Origin: Chthoniobacterales bacterium
GTDB taxonomy: Bacteria; Verrucomicrobiota; Verrucomicrobiia; Chthoniobacterales; UBA10450
Assembly (NCBI GenBank): GCA_013694945.1
Contig: JACDBM010000071.1
Location: 1 to 10,518 of the forward strand
Reading direction: 5' to 3'
DNA: 10,518 bases
Shown: in pieces, positions 6,785 through 10,518 of the stretch
Position numbering within the stretch: the stretch's first letter is position 1
Layout of the letters: each line of letters starts with the position of its first letter
Program-made: the position numbers and the translations under genes
Notes under the pieces: model-generated
Seen by the model: the letters and a program-made list of their open reading frames with translations, nothing else
Database searches by the model: none
What the model was told of the DNA's origin: nothing

Positions 6785-7750
6785 CTAAAAGGCCGCGCGC
6801 AACGAAATGCTGCCGTAGGGCGCGCCTTCTTCGTGGGTGTAGCGGATGTCGGCGCGATGATAATCAAACTCGCGGTAGGGAAGATAACCGCCTTCCAGCG
6901 ACAACTTCATCTCGGGAGTGATTTTCCATTCCAGACCCGCGCCCACCCGCAGCTCGGTATAAGTCAGGATGGCGTTGTTAAGTCGAGTATCGGCGCGCGA
7001 TTCGCCGAAATTCTCATCCACTCGGAAGGTGGTGCCTTTCACATCTGCGCCGGCATAAATCATGAGGTTTCGATTCATCTCGTATTCGAGGCGCGGAGTG
7101 GGAAGCGCGGCGTTCAAGGTCCATTGCGAAGCGAAGTGCCAGCGAATACCGCCGCCAGGGAAGACCGGGTAGTTGCGCTCGTAATCGACGCTGATGCCGA
7201 AGATGAATTGCAGGTCGGGACTGTAAATATAAGTGCCGCCGATAATGACCGGAACATTGAAGGTATCGCGATCGAGATCGCCCGTGCCGAAAAGGCCTGG
7301 CTGCGCTTCGAAGCGAAAGAGAAGCGAATCGGAGAATTGCGTGTCAAGGCCGACAATCGCAGAGACCGTCTGAAGAGTGCGCGGAATCTGCGGAGAACCG
7401 AAGAATTGACCGCCGCCGGGAGGCTGCCGCAGCAGGCTGATGTTCGGCACCCCAAACTCGAAGCGCTCGTAACTTCCGCCGAGCCGCAGGATGCCGAATT
7501 TGAGCCGCGGCGTGTAGATTAAACGCGCCAGTCCGTAGTGCTCATCGAAATCGACCCGTCGAAAACTGCGCTTCACCTCGGAGTCGCCGATGTAGGCGTA
7601 TTCGAGATCGAACTCGAAGGGGATGGAGGCGCGCGTCTCGCTCGGCGCGATGTCGTTCCTGGCTGGCGGGGTTCCATCGGATCCGGCGAAGGCACTGCCG
7701 GCGGCGGCGAGAACGAAGCAGAACGAGAGAAACCGGATGGAAATTTTCAT
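6785..7750 (-). CDS. DUF6268-like outer-membrane beta-barrel protein
   Basis: 321 residues with a clear Sec signal peptide (MKISIRFLSFCFVLAAAGSA, cleavage probably after AFA at residue 22). The mature part is a series of alternating hydrophobic/polar strands ending in aromatic turns: FEFDLEYAYIGDSE, LRLGGSYERFEFGVP, LLFRFEAQPGLFG, LQFIFGISVDYERNYPVFPG, LMIYAGADVKGTTFRV, ELRVGAGLEWKITPEMKLSL. It ends in SLRAAF, with the terminal Phe typical of outer-membrane barrels recognised by BamA. I place it with the DUF6268 family, which has no established function, from memory of its pattern. The glycine/proline-rich loop (about 108-123, PPGGGQFFGSPQ) is probably extracellular or periplasmic. It is the last gene of a three-gene minus-strand run of exported proteins, 35 bases after its neighbour. 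The stop TAG overlaps a small GGCCT-AAA-AGGCC hairpin. Confidence 0.85.
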   Translation of the reverse strand: MKISIRFLSFCFVLAAAGSAFAGSDGTPPARNDIAPSETRASIPFEFDLEYAYIGDSEVKRSFRRVDFDEHYGLARLIYTPRLKFGILRLGGSYERFEFGVPNISLLRQPPGGGQFFGSPQIPRTLQTVSAIVGLDTQFSDSLLFRFEAQPGLFGTGDLDRDTFNVPVIIGGTYIYSPDLQFIFGISVDYERNYPVFPGGGIRWHFASQWTLNAALPTPRLEYEMNRNLMIYAGADVKGTTFRVDENFGESRADTRLNNAILTYTELRVGAGLEWKITPEMKLSLEGGYLPYREFDYHRADIRYTHEEGAPYGSISLRAAF

Positions 7751-7785
7751 GACGATGGGATGGCGAAAAAGTGACGGTAGATTGG

Positions 7786-8793
7786 TCAGCGATTGCCACC
7801 CGTGTCACGGAGAAACAAGCCGACGGATTTCGAAATATCTTTCTTGAAGGTGGCCTCGGCGGCGAGCCGGCCGATTCCGCGCAGGTTCGCGACTTCCGCG
7901 GATGAAATCAGGTCGCCGCGCCAGACGAGAGTGAACGGGCGTCCGTCGATCGTGACCGGCCACATCTGATGAAAGGTCAGGGCCGTATCATAGCCGCCGC
8001 TAGCGTAGTAGGAAACTTCCGCGACCTGGAAAGTGCCGCCGGCGCCCGGACGACCGTAGGTGGCGCCGAGCGAGAGCACACCTTTTTTGTCGATCTCGAG
8101 CAATTCCCAAAACTGTTCCGGTCTCCCGCCCGCGCCGCGACCAATCCCGGAATTGTCGAGCAAAGGCGCAAACTGCTTTCGAATTTTCTCCTGGTCCTGG
8201 AGCAACCGGCTCACCTGTTCGCCCGGGTTTATCGCCTCGCCCGTGTGATCGTAGGAAGATTGGGCTGCGGTCCCGCCGGCCGCGAAAGCCTGGTAGCGCG
8301 CGCCGAGCAGATCGCTCCAGAAAGTTACGACCGCGGGCGGTATGCCTCTCTCTTTCGGCGAGGCGCCGCCGGCAAACGTCGCAGCTTCCGCGCGGCTCAT
8401 TTGTAATTTCGGCGAGAGCTTTTCGGTCGCTTTGACCAACGCCTTGACCGCTGCATTGCGCGGCGCATCGCCCAGGCGCGAGAAATCCGGACCGCTGACG
8501 TGGAGGAGGATGTTCAACTCTGGATGACTGGCAGGATTCCAGCGATGCAGCGCTTCGACTTGTTGCGCGGGAGTGCCTGGAACGACCCAGCAGATTTGCA
8601 CGGAAAGAAAACGCGGCGAGCTCATGGCTGCTCCGCGGACGGCTTTGGGGCGGCCCTTAGCCAGTTGCTCGAGATCGATATTGTCGAAGACGGAAAAATC
8701 GGACAACTCGGAAAGAGCGTCGGCCCGGGAGACACTTGAGGCGGCCAGCAGGCAGAGAAGACCGGCGGCGGCCGAAATGAAACGCGGTGGCAT
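7786..8793 (-). CDS. Secreted protein of unrecognised family, paralogue 2
   Basis: 335 residues; I do not recognise the family. The start at 8793 gives a proper signal peptide (MPPRFISAAAGLLCLLAASS, then VSRA, cleavage probably near 24); the open frame extends upstream to 8907 but would add 38 Arg-rich residues. The mature protein is soluble-looking, without membrane helices. Motifs shared with the neighbouring paralogue, in order: FSVFDNIDL (33-41), AMSSPRFLSVQICWV (56-70, its only mature cysteine C68), PGTPAQ, HPELNILLHV, SYDHTGEAINPGE (180-192), KIRKQF, QFWELL (227-232), KGVLSLGAT (237-245), SYYASGGY (261-268), WPVTIDGRPFTLVWRGDLIS (278-297). Compared with paralogue 1 it has extra segments near 138-155, 171-178 and 212-225. 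Likely periplasmic or outer-membrane associated. It sits between paralogue 1 (64-base gap) and the barrel gene (35-base gap), probably in one operon. Confidence 0.85.
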   Translation of the reverse strand: MPPRFISAAAGLLCLLAASSVSRADALSELSDFSVFDNIDLEQLAKGRPKAVRGAAMSSPRFLSVQICWVVPGTPAQQVEALHRWNPASHPELNILLHVSGPDFSRLGDAPRNAAVKALVKATEKLSPKLQMSRAEAATFAGGASPKERGIPPAVVTFWSDLLGARYQAFAAGGTAAQSSYDHTGEAINPGEQVSRLLQDQEKIRKQFAPLLDNSGIGRGAGGRPEQFWELLEIDKKGVLSLGATYGRPGAGGTFQVAEVSYYASGGYDTALTFHQMWPVTIDGRPFTLVWRGDLISSAEVANLRGIGRLAAEATFKKDISKSVGLFLRDTGGNR

Positions 8794-8831
8794 CAAGGGC
8801 TCACTCTTACGGTGCCCGGCGGCTGGCAAGC
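8794..8831 (-). promoter_or_regulatory. Leader sequence matching that of paralogue 1
   Basis: On the minus strand the 38 bases before the ATG begin GCTTGC and end TAAGAGTGAGCCCTTG. The leader of paralogue 1 has the same GCTTGC at nearly the same distance and ends CAAGAGTGGGCCTCG. The AAGAG, 11 to 15 bases before the start, may serve as a weak ribosome binding site. The likeness suggests that the duplication included the leader, or that the site is under selection. Confidence 0.45.
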
Positions 8832-8857
8832 AAGACCTTCGGCGTGCAGCGCGGCCT

Positions 8858-9787
8858 TCAGCGCGATCCGCTCTCCTTGCGAAAGACTCGGACCGCGCGC
8901 GCCACATCTTTGATCATGGCGGATTCGGAACCGAGACGTTCCACGCCAGCGAGCCCGGCCAGTTCCGCGGAAGAAATCATGTCGCCGCGCCAGACGAGCG
9001 TGGAAGGTTTGCCATCCACCTGGACGGGCCAAAGCTGATAAAGGGTGAGCGCCGCGTAGAAACCGCCGCTGGCGTAATAGAGAACATCGGCCACTTGCAG
9101 CGCGCCCTCCGCGACCCCGCGGTTGTTCGTCGCGCCCAGAGCCAGCACACCTTTGCCGCCGAGATCAAGCAATTCCCAAAACTGGTCGCCTTTCGATCCA
9201 GCCAGTCCGCCAAATTGTTTACGAATTTTCGGTTGCTGGCCGAGCAGGGAGCTGATTTCCTCTCCCGGGCGAATATTCTGGCCGGTGTGATCGTAGGAGG
9301 GTTGCGAGGAAAGTCCGGCCGAGGCGCGCGCGCTCAGAATGGCCGCCCAAAATTGCGCAAATGCTCCCGGCTTCCCGGCTTCCTCACGACTCAGCTGCAA
9401 GTCCGGCGATTTTTTTTCCGTTGCGTCCTTCAACCATTGCACCGCCGCGTTGTCCGGCGCGCTGCTCAAGGCCGCGAAGCTCGAACCGCCGACCTGGAGG
9501 AGGACTTTCAATTCCGGATACCGCGCCGGATTGAAATTGCGCAGCGCCGCGCTGACTTGCGCGGGCGTGCCGGGCGAGACCCAGCAGGTTTGGACCGATT
9601 GAAAGCGCGAGTTGCTCATGGCCGGACCGCGCAGGGGTTTGGCGTCGCCCTTGAGCTGCGCGAGATCGACCTTCTCGAAAACAGAGAAGGCTGCCAGCTC
9701 GCGAACGGCGTCGGTGCGGGATTCGGCTGCATTGACATAAAGAACGGAAACGAGACCGAGAAAGGCGGAAAGAAATCGTGAAGGCAT
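8858..9787 (-). CDS. Secreted protein of unrecognised family, paralogue 1
   Basis: 309 residues; family not recognised. The start at 9787 gives a signal peptide (MPSRFLSAFLGLVSVLYVNA, cleavage probably near 21-23); the frame stays open upstream to 9955, but the added 56 residues would sit in front of the signal and run across the neighbouring divergent start. By eye, roughly half of aligned residues are identical to the 335-aa protein downstream, including FSVFEKVDL (34-42), AMSNSRFQSVQTCWV (56-70, sole cysteine C68), SYDHTGQNIRPGE (164-176), KIRKQF, QFWELL (202-207), KGVLALGAT, YYASGG and VDGKPSTLVWRGDMIS (257-272). The abundance of conserved Trp, Tyr and Gly suggests a folded periplasmic or surface-exposed domain; no catalytic motif is recognisable. 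First gene of the probable operon of three exported proteins and divergent from the ABC ATPase gene. Confidence 0.85.
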   Translation of the reverse strand: MPSRFLSAFLGLVSVLYVNAAESRTDAVRELAAFSVFEKVDLAQLKGDAKPLRGPAMSNSRFQSVQTCWVSPGTPAQVSAALRNFNPARYPELKVLLQVGGSSFAALSSAPDNAAVQWLKDATEKKSPDLQLSREEAGKPGAFAQFWAAILSARASAGLSSQPSYDHTGQNIRPGEEISSLLGQQPKIRKQFGGLAGSKGDQFWELLDLGGKGVLALGATNNRGVAEGALQVADVLYYASGGFYAALTLYQLWPVQVDGKPSTLVWRGDMISSAELAGLAGVERLGSESAMIKDVARAVRVFRKESGSR

Positions 9788-9826
9788 CGAGGCCCACTCT
9801 TGCGAGCACGCTCCCGCTTTGCAAGC
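9788..9826 (-). promoter_or_regulatory. Leader of paralogue 1 with shared motif and upstream hairpin
   Basis: The 39 bases before the ATG, on the minus strand, begin GCTTGC and end CAAGAGTGGGCCTCG, like the leader of the downstream paralogue. On the same stretch, CCGCTT (9814-9819), loop TGC and AAGCGG (9823-9828) form a 6-bp hairpin, extendable by two pairs if one C is bulged. It could act in the 5' untranslated RNA. Confidence 0.4.
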
Positions 9827-9867
9827 GGAGGAATCCGAAGCTCCGAGGCGAAATTTTTCATCCGCCC

Positions 9868-9888
9868 CGCGCTCCGATAAAAAGCGCG
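9868..9888. repeat. Inverted repeat in the divergent intergenic region
   Basis: CGCGCT (9868-9873) and AGCGCG (9883-9888), separated by 9 bases, lie between the divergent secreted-protein operon and the ABC gene, just upstream of the ABC promoter. It could be an operator, but such GC stems also arise by chance in DNA of this composition. Confidence 0.25.
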
Positions 9889-9895
9889 AGGGCGT

Positions 9896-9924
9896 TTGGC
9901 TTCGGCTGGAGTCACCGGCATAAT
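9896..9924 (+). promoter_or_regulatory. Strong sigma-70-like promoter for the ABC ATPase gene
   Basis: TTGGCT (9896-9901, 4/6), an exact 17-base spacer and CATAAT (9919-9924, 5/6). Transcription would start near 9931, only about 8 bases before the ATG at 9939. That gives a nearly leaderless mRNA and agrees with the absence of any Shine-Dalgarno sequence. Confidence 0.5.
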
Positions 9925-9938
9925 GCGCTGCGCCTGCC

Positions 9939-10518
9939 ATGAGTGAATCTGTCATCGCCCTCGAGCGCCTAACGAAACGTTACGGTCAGTTCACCGCCGT
10001 GAACGAGCTCTCGCTTACGATCGAGCGCGGCACCATTTTTGGCTTTCTCGGCGCGAATGGGGCGGGGAAAACGACGACGATGCGCATGCTTTGCGGCCTG
10101 GTCAGGCCAACGACGGGGCAGGGGGAGATCCTTGGCTCAAACATCTGGAAGGAACGGCACACGGTGCGGACCAAGTTCGGTTACGTGGCGCAACGCTTCA
10201 GTCTTTATCGCGATCTGACGGTGGAGGAAAATTTTCGGTTCTTCGGGGGCGCCTGCCGGGTTCCGCGGGCCAAACTGGAGACGCGGATCGCGCGGCTTCT
10301 CGCCTTGATCGATCTGGAAGGGGAACGGGGCATGCCGGCCGGGAGCTTATCTGGAGGGATGCGACAACTCCTCGCGATTGGCTGTGCCCTCGTGCACGAA
10401 CCGCCGCTCCTCTTTCTCGATGAGCCGACTTCCGGGCTGGATCCGGTCCATCGCCAGCAGATGTGGAATCTCCTTTACGATCTGAGCCACGGCGGGATTA
10501 CGATTTTCATCACCACGC
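9939..10518 (+). CDS. ABC transporter ATP-binding protein, ABC-2/YbhF-DrrA type (partial, 3' end beyond window)
   Basis: 193 codons from the ATG, still open at the window edge. All visible ABC ATPase landmarks are intact: Walker A GANGAGKT (38-45), Q-loop Gln85 in YVAQRFSLYRDLTVEEN, signature LSGGM (137-141), Walker B LLFLDEP (157-163, catalytic E162) and D-loop SGLD (165-168). The window stops at IFITT, one codon before the expected switch His, so the His loop is unseen. The spacing and the FGYVAQRFSLY and GSLSGGMRQLLAI stretches resemble ATPases of ABC-2-type exporters (YbhF, DrrA and relatives). It would power efflux or export together with a permease, probably encoded just downstream; some relatives carry two ATPase domains. 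No Shine-Dalgarno sequence is seen. The gene is divergent from the secreted-protein operon. Confidence 0.93.
   Translation, partial: MSESVIALERLTKRYGQFTAVNELSLTIERGTIFGFLGANGAGKTTTMRMLCGLVRPTTGQGEILGSNIWKERHTVRTKFGYVAQRFSLYRDLTVEENFRFFGGACRVPRAKLETRIARLLALIDLEGERGMPAGSLSGGMRQLLAIGCALVHEPPLLFLDEPTSGLDPVHRQQMWNLLYDLSHGGITIFITT

Noticed and set aside
6782..6794. GGCCT-AAA-AGGCC hairpin as a terminator between the MFS and barrel genes
   Set aside because: The stem is only 5 bp with a 3-base loop, it overlaps the barrel stop codon, and it has no T-run on either strand. Probably chance.
6626..7522. Plus-strand open frame of 298 codons overlapping the MFS end and the barrel gene
   Set aside because: It begins inside the MFS gene and then runs antisense to a well-formed outer-membrane barrel with signal peptide and terminal Phe. 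Its product has no coherent pattern.
8573..9781. Long plus-strand open frame (402 codons) across both secreted paralogues
   Set aside because: It is antisense to two genes with signal peptides and strong mutual conservation. Its own translation is Arg/Ala-rich with no recognisable domain and no Shine-Dalgarno sequence. It is a by-product of G+C-rich codon use on the other strand.
9923..9946. Seven-codon upstream frame (MRCACHE) overlapping the ABC ATPase start as a leader peptide
   Set aside because: Its ATG lies within the likely -10 box, so it would not be transcribed from that promoter, and it has no ribosome binding site.

Overview
This is a G+C-rich bacterial window of 10.5 kb with tightly packed genes, no RNA genes, no insertion sequence and no CRISPR array. 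My best guess at the source is a soil-type Verrucomicrobiota bacterium (Chthoniobacterales-like). The reasons are the TolB/FlgO-like plus TPR signalling proteins, one fused to a class III cyclase, the DUF6268-like outer-membrane barrel, and a short palindromic element between convergent genes. This placement is inference from gene style, not a sequence match.

Left part, plus strand (1-3605): the window opens inside a TolB-like/TPR protein gene. Its reading frame is broken at a GGGG run (576-579), so it appears as two overlapping frames (1-642 and 579-1448). Directly behind it, with stop and start codons abutting (TAAATG), lies a complete 718-codon gene for a class III nucleotidyl cyclase domain, one membrane helix, a TolB/FlgO-like domain and a TPR tail. 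The two proteins share their C-terminal architecture and look like a co-translated signalling pair. A 319-base gap (3606-3924) follows and holds a GC-rich hairpin and an 80-base palindrome-ended element.

Middle part (3925-6744): an AI-2E/PerM-family membrane protein on the minus strand and an MFS_3/EntS-like exporter on the plus strand diverge from a shared 243-base control region. A good promoter and ribosome binding site support an ATG start for the exporter at 5323.

Right part, minus strand (9787 down to 6785): three exported-protein genes run as a probable operon. Two are tandem paralogues of an unrecognised secreted family (309 and 335 aa, one conserved cysteine at residue 68 in each, matching leader sequences before the start codons). 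The third is a DUF6268-like outer-membrane beta-barrel. Their likely setting is the periplasm and outer membrane.

Right edge (9939-10518): the first 193 residues of an ABC transporter ATPase of the ABC-2/YbhF-DrrA type, divergent from the secreted-protein operon. It has a strong promoter-like sequence so close to the ATG that the transcript would be nearly leaderless.

The best candidate for something undescribed is the secreted paralogue pair with its barrel partner. The frame break in the TPR gene, the atypical cyclase active site and the intergenic element are also worth checking.
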